The notes under the pieces are model-generated. The model was not told where the DNA came from. It did not search any database and worked only from the letters and a program-made list of their open reading frames with translations. A stretch of 64,000 nt of DNA from Fibrobacter sp. (GTDB lineage: Bacteria > Fibrobacterota > Fibrobacteria > Fibrobacterales > Fibrobacteraceae), in assembly GCA_024398995.1 (NCBI GenBank), contig JAKSIE010000002.1, forward strand, positions 1 to 64,000, in the 5' to 3' direction. Positions 26,081 through 35,401 of the stretch are shown here, one piece after another; positions within the stretch are counted from its first letter, which is position 1, and each line of letters opens with the position of its first letter. The position numbers and the translations under genes are program-made.

Positions 26081-28327
26081 ATGAGCGACTATCAAGAGTA
26101 CAAAAGAGAATTCCTTCAAACTCTTCGAAATGATTCCGCAATAAACGGAACCGATACTGAAGATGAATTCATCAATCACGTGTTGGATTTGTTGAAAGAC
26201 TATGATGACCTACAGTCTCCTGAACGAGTTAATTGTGGGGAAACTCGTTGCTCAAAAAATAGGGTGATGCGTATTGACGGCTATAGTATAGATGATGCTG
26301 ATCATAGCTTAATCCTGTTTATAAGTGATTTTGAGGATTCTTTTGATACGCCAAATTTGACAATGAGTCGTATTGATGAATTGTATTGGAAAATGTTTTA
26401 TTTTCTTGACGAAACGTGTAATGGAAAAATTAGCGACTATTTTGATGACTCGGATGACATGTTGAAGGTAGCTTCTTTTGTAAGAAGTAAACTTAATATT
26501 GCGAATTCAGATGACCCTGAAAAAATATTGAAAATTAGGTTTTTGATTCTCACAAACAAGGAATTGGATTCCAAGTTGATGAACAAGGACTTGTTGCAGT
26601 CTTCAGAAAAAAAGTCTAAAGCTCGTAGGAAAACGAAGAGTACGAAAAAAATCAAGAAGGATGATTTTAAAGGGCTGCCATTGGAAATTAATTTGTGGCA
26701 TTTAGAACGAATCTATGATCAAGAAAAATTAAACCTTACAGAAACGGTGCACATTGATTTTGAAAAAGATTATGGTACCGAGGGTATCCCTTGTATTAAG
26801 GGTAATATTGGTGATAACTTAGGTTATCAAGCGTATATAGCTATTATTCCTGGAAAATTATTGGCAGATATTTACATAGATTATGGCAGTAAAGTGTTGG
26901 AGGGGAATGTTCGTGCATTTTTAGGGACTGGCGGAGCCAAAAGTGTGAATAACGGTATTCGAAAAACCATTAACAATGAACCTCAAAATTTCTTTACTTA
27001 CAATAATGGCATAGCTGCGACCGCTGCAAATATTGAATTTGTCAAGCAGGATTCTCAACTCTATATAACAGAGATTGATGACCTTCAAATTATAAATGGT
27101 GGTCAAACAACTGCATCTTTGGCGGAGGCGGTTTTAAAGAAAACGAACCAGGGCCTTGAAGGGATCTTTGTTCCAATGAAATTGACTGTCATTGAAGATC
27201 GAGAAACTGAAAATGTTGATGGAATAAGCTTTTATGATCAAATGGTTCAGGATATCGCAAAATATGCTAATAGTCAAAATAAGGTGACTGCGGCGGATCT
27301 GTTCTCTAATGATCCTTTCCATATCCGAATGGAAAAAATGTCAAAGAGTTATCTCGCTCCTCCTAAGAGGTTTGCCGTGCCCACTGCGTGGTATTATGAA
27401 CGATCACGCAAAAAGTATAAACAAGAACAGATAAAACTGCGTGGCGAAAATTTAAAACGGTTCCTTGCGAAATATCCTAAGGAACAGATTGTCACAAAGG
27501 AACAGCTGGCTATGTATTTAACAACTGTTGAGGGGAAGCCTCACATAGTGGCAAAGGGCAAGAATTTTGTTATTAAGGAGTTTAATCAGAATATCAGAGA
27601 AACATTTGGGAAGAACAAAAATTTATTTAATGAATTTTTCTTTCATAAAAGTATCGCTGCTACGATCATTTTTAGAACGGTAGATGATTATTTGGAAGAA
27701 AATAAGGATAGCGCCAAAAAGCCTACTGGGTTCTGGTATAAGGCTGGTGGCTTTAAAATGGATATTGTGCCATATTCTATTGCAAAGATTTTGGATTGTT
27801 TGCCGCAGGGGATGAGTATTGACTGGGAATCTATTTGGCAACGACAAAAAATTGGTCCGGGATTTATGAAGGAAATTGCCCGTGCAACAAAATTCACAAA
27901 TGATTTCATTTGCGATTGTAATGGAATGATAGTTTCTGAATACTGCAAAAAAGCTTCAACCTGGGAATCCTTTAAAGAGGTTAAATACACGCTCTCCCAA
28001 GCGTTTGTAGATGAACTTATTCCATATTCAGTGGTGAAAAAACAGGAACAAGAGGCTTCCAAAGAAAAAAAAGAAGGTGATGGACTGAAATCACTGGTTG
28101 AATTCGTACAATTAGGCCCTGTTTATTGGAATGCAATTTCGGAATTGGCTGAGAAGCATGGCGTTGGAACGAACTCTGAGAAGACGAGTCTTTTGAAGGC
28201 GATTGTCTTTACAAAGAAGGCTGAATTGCCAAAATCGAACTCTGTACCGATGAATGTTCAGTTAATGATGAATGATTGTTATGCGATTAAGGAAAAGTTA
28301 GTATCTTTGGGCGTAAAGATACGATGA
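26081..28327 (+). CDS. AIPR family protein
   Basis: A 748-residue protein of the AIPR (abortive infection phage resistance, PF10592) family. Diagnostic motifs are NFFTYNNGIAATA and IINGGQTTASLAEA, with YANSQNKVTAADLFSNDPFH and a basic central part. AIPR proteins recur with Z1, DUF4420 and MORC genes and in some abortive infection systems; their biochemical activity is unclear. It follows DUF4420 by 12 bases and its TGA overlaps the ATG of the methyltransferase (ATGA), so it is in the same operon. Length is typical, and no motif loss is seen. Confidence 0.88.
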   Translation: MSDYQEYKREFLQTLRNDSAINGTDTEDEFINHVLDLLKDYDDLQSPERVNCGETRCSKNRVMRIDGYSIDDADHSLILFISDFEDSFDTPNLTMSRIDELYWKMFYFLDETCNGKISDYFDDSDDMLKVASFVRSKLNIANSDDPEKILKIRFLILTNKELDSKLMNKDLLQSSEKKSKARRKTKSTKKIKKDDFKGLPLEINLWHLERIYDQEKLNLTETVHIDFEKDYGTEGIPCIKGNIGDNLGYQAYIAIIPGKLLADIYIDYGSKVLEGNVRAFLGTGGAKSVNNGIRKTINNEPQNFFTYNNGIAATAANIEFVKQDSQLYITEIDDLQIINGGQTTASLAEAVLKKTNQGLEGIFVPMKLTVIEDRETENVDGISFYDQMVQDIAKYANSQNKVTAADLFSNDPFHIRMEKMSKSYLAPPKRFAVPTAWYYERSRKKYKQEQIKLRGENLKRFLAKYPKEQIVTKEQLAMYLTTVEGKPHIVAKGKNFVIKEFNQNIRETFGKNKNLFNEFFFHKSIAATIIFRTVDDYLEENKDSAKKPTGFWYKAGGFKMDIVPYSIAKILDCLPQGMSIDWESIWQRQKIGPGFMKEIARATKFTNDFICDCNGMIVSEYCKKASTWESFKEVKYTLSQAFVDELIPYSVVKKQEQEASKEKKEGDGLKSLVEFVQLGPVYWNAISELAEKHGVGTNSEKTSLLKAIVFTKKAELPKSNSVPMNVQLMMNDCYAIKEKLVSLGVKIR

Positions 28328-29577
28328 AATTTCTTGATCTTTTCGCTGGCGCAGGTGGTCTTTCCGAAGGGTTTGTTCGGGAAGGTTTTGAGCCTGTTGC
28401 TCACGTTGAGTTGTGGGATGCTGCAAGTTATACACTAAAAACAAGGGCTGCTTTTCATTATTTAGAAGATTTTGGTCAAAGAGAGATTTACGCGCAATAT
28501 TTAAGGGGCGAAATTACTCGAGATGATCTCTATTCCCATGTTCCACAAAATGTCCTCGATTCTGTGATAAATAAGGAAATTGGGGAGAATACAATTGCAT
28601 CCATTTTTGAAAAAATAGATGCGTTGAAGGGAAATGATGATATTGATTTGGTTGTTGGTGGACCTCCATGCCAGGCCTACTCTTTAGTTGGGCGAGCTCG
28701 TGATCCGAATGGGATGCGTGATGATCACAGAAATTACCTTTTTCAATATTATGCTCAGTTCCTTGAAAGATACCAGCCTAAGTATTTTGTTTTTGAAAAT
28801 GTTCTTGGGTTGTTGAGTGCTAAAGATGAAAATGGTATGCGTTATTTTGATTTGATGCGTCAGAAATTTCATGAAATTGGCTATCGTGTAGATTATAGAG
28901 TGTTGTCTGCTGACAATTATGGTGTTCTGCAAAAACGTAAACGCATTATTTTGATTGGGAAGAAAACAGAAGAAAATTTTCAGTATCCTGAACCGGATCC
29001 GGTTGAACATCAGTATACTGTTAAAGCGGTATTTTCTGGTTTGGCTTCGTTGCGTGCTGGAGAAGGTGATGTGTACGGGCGTCCATTAACTGTAGGGCGT
29101 CATAGTCAATGGTTGGAAGAATTTGGTGTATTGTCCGCATATCCCGTAACCTTTCACTATGCTCGGCCTAATTGCGATAGAGACCTTGAAATATACAGAC
29201 GCGTTGTTGATTTGTGGAATAATGAAAGAAGAAGGCTTGATTATAGTCAATTGCCTGAAGAACTGAAAACACACGCAAATCAGAAAACATTTTTAGATCG
29301 ATTTAAAGTTGTTGCTGAAACAGAATCAGCTTCGCAAACAATTGTTGCTCATATTTGCAAAGATGGTCACTATTATATCCATCCAGATATTGAACAGAAC
29401 CGTTCTATTACACCGAGAGAAGCTGCCCGATTGCAGACTTTCCCGGATGATTATTTCTTTGAAAGTGCTTCTGGAAAGCCTAGTCGCACCGATGCATTTA
29501 AACAGATTGGAAATGCAGTGCCTGTTCTTTTGGCTCAAAAAATCGCTGCAAAATTAAGGGAGGTCTGGGATGACTAG
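28324..29577 (+). CDS. DNA (cytosine-5)-methyltransferase, first of two
   Basis: C5 DNA methyltransferase that protects host DNA by methylating its target. Motif I FLDLFAGAGGLSEGF, motif IV GGPPCQAYS with the catalytic Cys, motif VI FENVLG, motif VIII QKRKRI (a variant of QxRxR), and motif X IGNAVPVLLAQ are all in order; the target recognition region lies about 215-345. Length 417 is normal. It overlaps the AIPR gene by 4 bases and the next gene by 8, so it belongs in the MORC/Z1 operon as the modification partner. It is not closely similar to the second methyltransferase at 33112, so the two should read different sites or strands. Confidence 0.93.
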   Translation: MKFLDLFAGAGGLSEGFVREGFEPVAHVELWDAASYTLKTRAAFHYLEDFGQREIYAQYLRGEITRDDLYSHVPQNVLDSVINKEIGENTIASIFEKIDALKGNDDIDLVVGGPPCQAYSLVGRARDPNGMRDDHRNYLFQYYAQFLERYQPKYFVFENVLGLLSAKDENGMRYFDLMRQKFHEIGYRVDYRVLSADNYGVLQKRKRIILIGKKTEENFQYPEPDPVEHQYTVKAVFSGLASLRAGEGDVYGRPLTVGRHSQWLEEFGVLSAYPVTFHYARPNCDRDLEIYRRVVDLWNNERRRLDYSQLPEELKTHANQKTFLDRFKVVAETESASQTIVAHICKDGHYYIHPDIEQNRSITPREAARLQTFPDDYFFESASGKPSRTDAFKQIGNAVPVLLAQKIAAKLREVWDD

Positions 29578-31669
29578 TACAAAAGCTTTGTTGCAATTTA
29601 AAACTCGAGCTCGCTTGTTGGCTCAACTTGGTGAACAATTGATTAAGGATGAAGCGATTGCGTTGGTAGAATTAGTGAAAAATGCTTACGATGCCGATGC
29701 TCGTTGTTGCAATGTAATTCTTGAAAAATTAGATGTTGAAGGACAATCATCTATCTTAATTGAAGATGATGGTTGTGGAATGAATTACGATACCATAAAA
29801 AATGTATGGCTTGAGATAGGAACATCAAATAAATTTGATAAAAAGAAAGCCGGGAAAAAAACACCTGTTCTAGGAAGAAGTGTTCTTGGAGAAAAGGGAA
29901 TAGGTCGTTTTGGAGCACACCGTTTAGGTGAATGTATAGAGATAATTACAAGAGCTAAGGATTGTCAAGAATGTGTTCTAACGATTGATTGGAGCAGTCT
30001 CGACAAAGTTAAATATATTGAAGACATCCCTATTTCGCTTTTAGAAAGACCTCCTAAACATTTTCGTCATAAGACCGGAACTTGTATTAAGATTACAAAG
30101 TTAAAAGATAAATGGGAAAGAGGAAAAGTACGAAGTATAGCACGTTCAATAAACTCTCTCAATTCACCGTATTGTTCTGAGGATTCGTTTTCCGTTTCAA
30201 TATCGGTTTCTAATGATTGGTTGTCAAACATCCTTTCTTATGAAGATGTGAAGGGTATGTCTATGTATTCGTTTGATTTAACGATGAATGGAGGTCAAAT
30301 TACCTCATTTTCGTATGATTTTAAACCGTATACTACGATGAATAATGTTGAAGGTAGGCATGTTTCGTTGGATCAATTGGCGGCAACGACGATAATTGAT
30401 TCTAACAATAATAAAATTGATCTAGAAAAGTCTAAGGTTGGTTCGATTCGTATAGAGGGACGAATTTTTGATTTGGAAACGCGAATTTTAAGTCTTGGAT
30501 TGACTTCTGGGGCTAGTGATGTAAAAGAGTACCTTCGAAACAATGGTGGAGTTCGTGTTTTTAGAGACAATATGCGCGTTTGGGATTATGGCGAAGTTGG
30601 AAATGATTGGTTGGGTTTGGATGCGCGTCGAATAAACGACCCTTCAAGAACCATTAGCAACAGACTGTTATTGGCGGCGGTTTATTTAAATGGAGACAAA
30701 AGTGATGGCCTTGTTGAGAAAGCAAATAGAGAGGGGTTTGTTGATAATGCTGCATTTAAGATTTTTCAGGATGCATGTCGCTTTGCCATTCTAAATGTAG
30801 AAGTTTTACGTAATTCTGATAAAGATCGTATTAGGGAAGTTTACAAGAAAGATCCTCAACCGGGAAAAAATGTTTCGGAATCAATCGAAGATCTTCGTAC
30901 TATTTTGAAAAAAAAGATAAAGGATGAGAAGCTTCTGCACTCTCTAAACCAAAAATTGGATTTAATTTCGGATAATTATTCACGTACTGTGGAAAATTTA
31001 ATGAAGAGTGCTGGAGCTGGCCTAAATTTGACATCCGTTCTACATCAAGTTGAAAAAATAGTGAAAAATTTGAAATATAACCTTACGAAGAACGTCGAGT
31101 TGGATGCAGTTGTATCGGACATGAGCTTGTTGTCGGATCTTGTTGAAGGATATAGTGTTTTAACTCGCAATTCTAGAGTAAAGGAACGAGATGTTGTTCC
31201 TTTATTGGCTCAAGGGAAAAAAAATGTTCGGCTTCGATTGAATGCCCACAGAATTACTTTTGTTATGAGTGAATCTTGCGTTGCCAAGACTTATTATGGT
31301 TTATATTCAGACAATTTATTGATGAATGTTGTTATGAATATTGTTGATAATTCGATTTGGTGGCTTTGTTACAAGGATGTTGAAAATCCCGAAATTTATG
31401 TTGATGTTCGGTATAAGGGTGAATCATATTTGAGTGTGGTTTTTGCAGATAATGGTCCTGGATTTGCTCTTGGTAAGGATGAACTGACGAAACCATTCGT
31501 TTCTGCAAAGCCTGCTGGTTTAGGTATGGGTATTGGATTGCATCTTTCAAAAGAAATTATGGAATCTATGGGAGGAGAAATTCTTTTTCCTGATTATAAA
31601 GATGTTGATGTTCCTGAAAAGTATTGTTGTGGAGCAATTGTTGAACTTTTGTTAAAAAGGAAAAAGTGA
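29570..31669 (+). CDS. Protein with two GHKL ATPase modules
   Basis: A 699-residue protein with two separate GHKL folds. The N-terminal one is MutL/Hsp90-like: ALVELVKNAYDADA (N-box, N38), IEDDGCGM (about 64-71) and GEKGIGRFGAHRLG. The C-terminal one is histidine-kinase-like: LLMNVVMNIVDNSIWW, FADNGPGF and GLGMGIGLHLSKEIMESMGG. Between them, about 430-520, is a helical region (LNQKLDLISDNYSRTVENLMKSA) that could play the dimerisation part of a kinase, though I see no clear phospho-His H-box. It overlaps the methyltransferase upstream and the receiver-like gene downstream. ATG 29570 follows GGGAGG. Likely a signalling or DNA-clamp component; exact role unknown. Confidence 0.82.
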   Translation: MTSTKALLQFKTRARLLAQLGEQLIKDEAIALVELVKNAYDADARCCNVILEKLDVEGQSSILIEDDGCGMNYDTIKNVWLEIGTSNKFDKKKAGKKTPVLGRSVLGEKGIGRFGAHRLGECIEIITRAKDCQECVLTIDWSSLDKVKYIEDIPISLLERPPKHFRHKTGTCIKITKLKDKWERGKVRSIARSINSLNSPYCSEDSFSVSISVSNDWLSNILSYEDVKGMSMYSFDLTMNGGQITSFSYDFKPYTTMNNVEGRHVSLDQLAATTIIDSNNNKIDLEKSKVGSIRIEGRIFDLETRILSLGLTSGASDVKEYLRNNGGVRVFRDNMRVWDYGEVGNDWLGLDARRINDPSRTISNRLLLAAVYLNGDKSDGLVEKANREGFVDNAAFKIFQDACRFAILNVEVLRNSDKDRIREVYKKDPQPGKNVSESIEDLRTILKKKIKDEKLLHSLNQKLDLISDNYSRTVENLMKSAGAGLNLTSVLHQVEKIVKNLKYNLTKNVELDAVVSDMSLLSDLVEGYSVLTRNSRVKERDVVPLLAQGKKNVRLRLNAHRITFVMSESCVAKTYYGLYSDNLLMNVVMNIVDNSIWWLCYKDVENPEIYVDVRYKGESYLSVVFADNGPGFALGKDELTKPFVSAKPAGLGMGIGLHLSKEIMESMGGEILFPDYKDVDVPEKYCCGAIVELLLKRKK

Positions 31670-33069
31670 TGATTCGAAATAATACGCAAATTTTGATTAT
31701 TGATGATGTTTACGAAGAAGTTCGAAATTTGATATCTGTTTTGGCGAAAAACGGATTGTCATACGTATATAATGATGGGTCTGAAAAAATGCGGCCTAAA
31801 AAAAAATTAAAATATACAGGTGTAAGATTTGTTGTTCTCGACATCAATATTACGAAAGTTACGAAGGGCCTTCCAGATGAGGTGAAAGGAGCTAAGCTAG
31901 CGGATTTGTTGACATCTTGTATTGCTGCAGATAACGGCCCTATTTTTATCTTATTTTGTACAAATGATGAATCGGTTGTTGATGCTGTGAAAAAAAATTT
32001 GTTAAGAACAGAATTAACTCTTGTCGGATCATTATTACTTGAAAAAGAGAATGGTTCTGTTGGAAAAAAGGCCCTAGATGAGTTAAACAAAGCTTTGGAT
32101 GGCTCTGATTTGCCGGAATCGTTCAATTTCTTTTTATCGTGGGAACAGAATGTGGATAAGGCAAGATCTTTATTTGTTCATGATTTGGCGACTCTGTGTC
32201 CTATGCTCAATGATGATTTGGAAAATCGGATTGTGAGATGGGATGAGGAAATGAAACGACTTCTAGGAAATCTTGCTGTAGCATACACAGGACAGGAATG
32301 GAAGAAGATAAAAACAGATTCCAAAATACCTGATTATGCTACATGCATGCTTAATCAAAGTTTTGTTGATAAGATTTCAAAAAATGGAAAAACGTTGACG
32401 ATTCCCTCAGAGAATGATTTTACATCTATCTCTATAGATGCTTTAGCAAAAATAAATACGTCTCTTTTTTTAGAAAAAATTATTGATGAGTTTAAAGTTG
32501 ATACTGGACGCGTTGCTTATGCTATAGATGAACAGATGTTGGGAATGATAAAGAAGAGTGTATTAAATAAAGATTATATTGAGAAGGCACATGCAAGCTT
32601 AATATATGCTGTAATAACACCACAATGCGATTTAGCACATCCTAGGTATTTGCGTAGCGAAAATACATCTTCTTCGGGCAAAAAAATTGATTCGTGGCAT
32701 CGAATTGTTTGGGGAATAGAGATTGAGGTTGATGATGATCGGTACGGGGATATGTTTCAAAAGGCCTCGGACTATTGTCAACGAATAAATTTTATTGACG
32801 ATTTGCAATCTGTAAGTGTTGAGGATAAGAAAAAATTGAAAAAGTATATACAGAATTGTAAACCTGAAAGCATTTTTTCAACAAGTCCTTTAATTAATGT
32901 TTTGGGAAAGAAGTGTATTTGGGTGTTTCACTTTGCTTCTGTGACAACTAAGTGTTTAAAAGAAAAACAAAGGTTTAAGTACCAAATGTCTAGAGAACTT
33001 GTTTTTGATTTGCAATCTAAACTGGCTAATCATGTCAATCGTTTGGGAAACAACATGCTTGAATGTTAA
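31669..33069 (+). CDS. Receiver-like protein paired with the double-GHKL ATPase
   Basis: A 466-residue protein. The first ~130 residues look like a response-regulator receiver domain: TQILIIDDVYEEVRNL gives the acidic pair (D12, D13), VRFVVLDINITKV gives the likely phospho-acceptor D58, and IFILFCTND and SLLLEKENG sit where the conserved Ser/Thr and Lys strands fall. There is an insert between strands 2 and 3. The remaining 330 residues are unrecognised and contain VITPQCDLAHPRYLR, a pattern with Cys and His. ATG 31669 is preferred to GTG 31666 because AAGGAAAAAG is well placed. The overlap with the GHKL gene marks a two-gene module. No output domain of a known transcription factor is visible. 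Confidence 0.66.
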   Translation: MIRNNTQILIIDDVYEEVRNLISVLAKNGLSYVYNDGSEKMRPKKKLKYTGVRFVVLDINITKVTKGLPDEVKGAKLADLLTSCIAADNGPIFILFCTNDESVVDAVKKNLLRTELTLVGSLLLEKENGSVGKKALDELNKALDGSDLPESFNFFLSWEQNVDKARSLFVHDLATLCPMLNDDLENRIVRWDEEMKRLLGNLAVAYTGQEWKKIKTDSKIPDYATCMLNQSFVDKISKNGKTLTIPSENDFTSISIDALAKINTSLFLEKIIDEFKVDTGRVAYAIDEQMLGMIKKSVLNKDYIEKAHASLIYAVITPQCDLAHPRYLRSENTSSSGKKIDSWHRIVWGIEIEVDDDRYGDMFQKASDYCQRINFIDDLQSVSVEDKKKLKKYIQNCKPESIFSTSPLINVLGKKCIWVFHFASVTTKCLKEKQRFKYQMSRELVFDLQSKLANHVNRLGNNMLEC

Positions 33070-33111
33070 GATGGCATAAATTGACATTTGGTATTTTCTA
33101 TCATTGATTCT

Positions 33112-34410
33112 ATGGCAACTGTAAAAAAAGACATTCAGGAAACGAACAAGAAGATTTCTCACGTTAAAAAGATTATTAAGAAGCGTGTTGAATCTCTAGA
33201 AGAACGTGATATTCCCCAGACTCCGCTTAGTACAGAAGAAACCTGGCGCTCGGCGGAATTTTCCAAGCCTCAAAAGACGGTTCGTATTGGAACCATGTTT
33301 AGTGGCATTGGCGCTATAGAACATGCGTTTCAAAGATTAGGATTGAAGCATAAGATTGCGTTTGCTGGTGATATTGAACCGAAATGTAAAACAAGTTATT
33401 TCGCAAATTACGATATAGCGGAAAAAGATTGGTTTACAGATATCCGTAATTTTGATGCCAAACCGTACGCTGGTAAAGTTGATTTTATCATCGGTGGTGC
33501 ACCTTGCCAAGCTTTCTCAATGGTTGGAAAGAGGCTCGGCTTTGAAGATGCTCGCGGAACACTGTTCTATGAGTTTGCAAGAGTCGTTAAAGAAACGTCT
33601 CCTAAGGTATTTTTGTTTGAGAATGTTAAGGGTTTGTTAAATCATGACAATGGCCGTACATGGCATGTGATGCATGATATTTTTGAGGAGCTCGGTTATA
33701 CTGTTTACTTCCGTGTTTTGAATAGTAAGGATTATGGTATTCCTCAACATCGTGAACGCGTATATTGTCTAGGCTTTAAGAAAAAGGTGGATTTTGAATT
33801 TCCCGCACCTATCTCACTTGAATATACGATGTATGATTTTTTGGAGGATTACATTGATTCCAAGTATTTCTTGAAGGAAAAGGGAATTAAATTCGTCACC
33901 AGCCATAAGAATAGAGAAAAATGCTATACTCAAATTAATGGTGACGTAGCACTTTGCCAAAAAAGAAATCAACAGTTTAACTGGCACGGTGATTTCGTTT
34001 ATCATCCTGATTCGAAGGATACTCCTAGTAATGAGGCTTTCGATGAATTCATCTTTGATGTTAAGGATGTCGAAGAAAAGTATTATCTGTCAGAAAAAGT
34101 GGCCAAGTATGTTTTAGCGGGTGGTACAAAGAACTTTAAAACATCTACAAAGACCGATTTGGAAGTTGCACGACCGCTTTTGCATTCTATGCATAAGATG
34201 CATCGTGCTGGAGTCGATAACTATGTAACCCATAAGGGGCGTATTCGTAAGCTGACGCCTAGAGAATGCCTGCGCCTAATGGGGTTTAAGGATTCTTTTA
34301 AAATCGTTGTCTCCGATACGGCTGCTTATCAACAAGCGGGAAATAGCATTGTTGTTGATGTTTTAATCGCGATCCTTAAGCAGATGGACATCACTAAATA
34401 CGGAGTATAG
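33112..34410 (+). CDS. DNA (cytosine-5)-methyltransferase, second
   Basis: C5 methyltransferase with motif I IGTMFSGIGAIEHAF, motif IV GGAPCQAFSMVG (catalytic Cys), motif VI FENVKGL, motif VIII PQHRERVYCLG and motif X YQQAGNSIVV. A basic N-terminal extension of about 60 residues (KKDIQETNKKISHVKKIIKK) precedes motif I. Start is ATG 33112; the TTG 24 bases earlier lacks support. It is separated from the receiver-like gene by 42 bases but is only one base from the HNH gene. It is therefore most likely the modification enzyme of the HNH/McrB/LlaJI-type restriction block downstream. Confidence 0.92.
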   Translation: MATVKKDIQETNKKISHVKKIIKKRVESLEERDIPQTPLSTEETWRSAEFSKPQKTVRIGTMFSGIGAIEHAFQRLGLKHKIAFAGDIEPKCKTSYFANYDIAEKDWFTDIRNFDAKPYAGKVDFIIGGAPCQAFSMVGKRLGFEDARGTLFYEFARVVKETSPKVFLFENVKGLLNHDNGRTWHVMHDIFEELGYTVYFRVLNSKDYGIPQHRERVYCLGFKKKVDFEFPAPISLEYTMYDFLEDYIDSKYFLKEKGIKFVTSHKNREKCYTQINGDVALCQKRNQQFNWHGDFVYHPDSKDTPSNEAFDEFIFDVKDVEEKYYLSEKVAKYVLAGGTKNFKTSTKTDLEVARPLLHSMHKMHRAGVDNYVTHKGRIRKLTPRECLRLMGFKDSFKIVVSDTAAYQQAGNSIVVDVLIAILKQMDITKYGV

Positions 34411-34411
34411 A

Positions 34412-35398
34412 ATGCTTATTGCTGGAAAGTATACTTTTGCAGATGTCTATGACAGTGTCATTACCATTCCGGACTGTTTTGTTTTGCGAAAAAATAAAAT
34501 TGGTTCCGGAAATGGTGAAGCAAAATTGTATTTCGGTTCTAAAGTTTCGATGAGAAATTTTTTTGGTGAGGAAGGCTTTTTTGCAAGCTGTTTTCTGCTC
34601 AAGAGCGACCTCATTGCCTATATGGATACGATTAAGGCTGAATATCTTAATCCTTCTTATGACTATAGCGGTAAAGATTCTTTTGCTTCATTATGGCAAG
34701 AACGTCGGAAAAAAGTTGAATCACTTCCAGATGTAATAAGTTTTTCGATTCAGGATCAAAATCAAATTGGTGGCCCACGTGGTTACGTAAATTCTGGCGA
34801 TGAAGGTTATTATTTGATAAGGGAATTGTCTTTACCCTTAGTTAGTTATATCTCGGCAATGCGTGTGGAAGCTCTTGATGGAACTTCCTGTTTTTATTTG
34901 AAGCTTTTTGTTGATTTTGATGCCATAGAAATGAAGAAAAATGGTCCTTTGGTTCTGAACTATGGTAAAAAGGCTGATTCGGTGCATGAAAAGACGGCTA
35001 AGTATGACGCTACAGAAAAGGATTCTAACAAGGGAAGAATTGGGCAGGAAAAGTATCGTAATGCTTTGCTTGAAGAATGTCCGTTCTGTCCAATAACGAT
35101 GATTAACGATGAACGTTTATTAATTGCTAGCCATATCAAACCGTGGGCCGTTTGTGATGAGAAAGAACGTATTGACCCAAAGAATGGATTCATGCTTTCT
35201 CCATTGTACGATCGTCTTTTTGACCAGGGTTTTATCACATTTACAGATGATAAAAAACTTTGGGTATCGCAATGGTTGAGCCCCAAAAATGTTCAACGAA
35301 TTGGTTTGAAAAATGATATGTACATTCAGATGCTCCCCATAGATGAAAAGAGAATTGAATATTTAGAGTATCATAGAAAATGTGTCTTTAGAGGATGA
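34412..35398 (+). CDS. HNH restriction endonuclease
   Basis: A 328-residue protein with a C-terminal HNH nuclease domain. ECPFCPITMINDERLLIASH IKPW gives a CxxC zinc pair and the first catalytic His of an SHIKPW motif (HNH_2, PF13391, typical of R-M nucleases). KNGFMLSPLYDRLFDQGFI follows with the Asn/His-equivalent region. The N-terminal 200 residues are unassigned and probably recognise DNA. It lies one base after the second methyltransferase, so the pair would form a type II-like R-M unit. The start ATG 34412 is preceded by GGAG. No frame damage. Confidence 0.85.
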   Translation: MLIAGKYTFADVYDSVITIPDCFVLRKNKIGSGNGEAKLYFGSKVSMRNFFGEEGFFASCFLLKSDLIAYMDTIKAEYLNPSYDYSGKDSFASLWQERRKKVESLPDVISFSIQDQNQIGGPRGYVNSGDEGYYLIRELSLPLVSYISAMRVEALDGTSCFYLKLFVDFDAIEMKKNGPLVLNYGKKADSVHEKTAKYDATEKDSNKGRIGQEKYRNALLEECPFCPITMINDERLLIASHIKPWAVCDEKERIDPKNGFMLSPLYDRLFDQGFITFTDDKKLWVSQWLSPKNVQRIGLKNDMYIQMLPIDEKRIEYLEYHRKCVFRG

Positions 35399-35401
35399 TT
35401 T

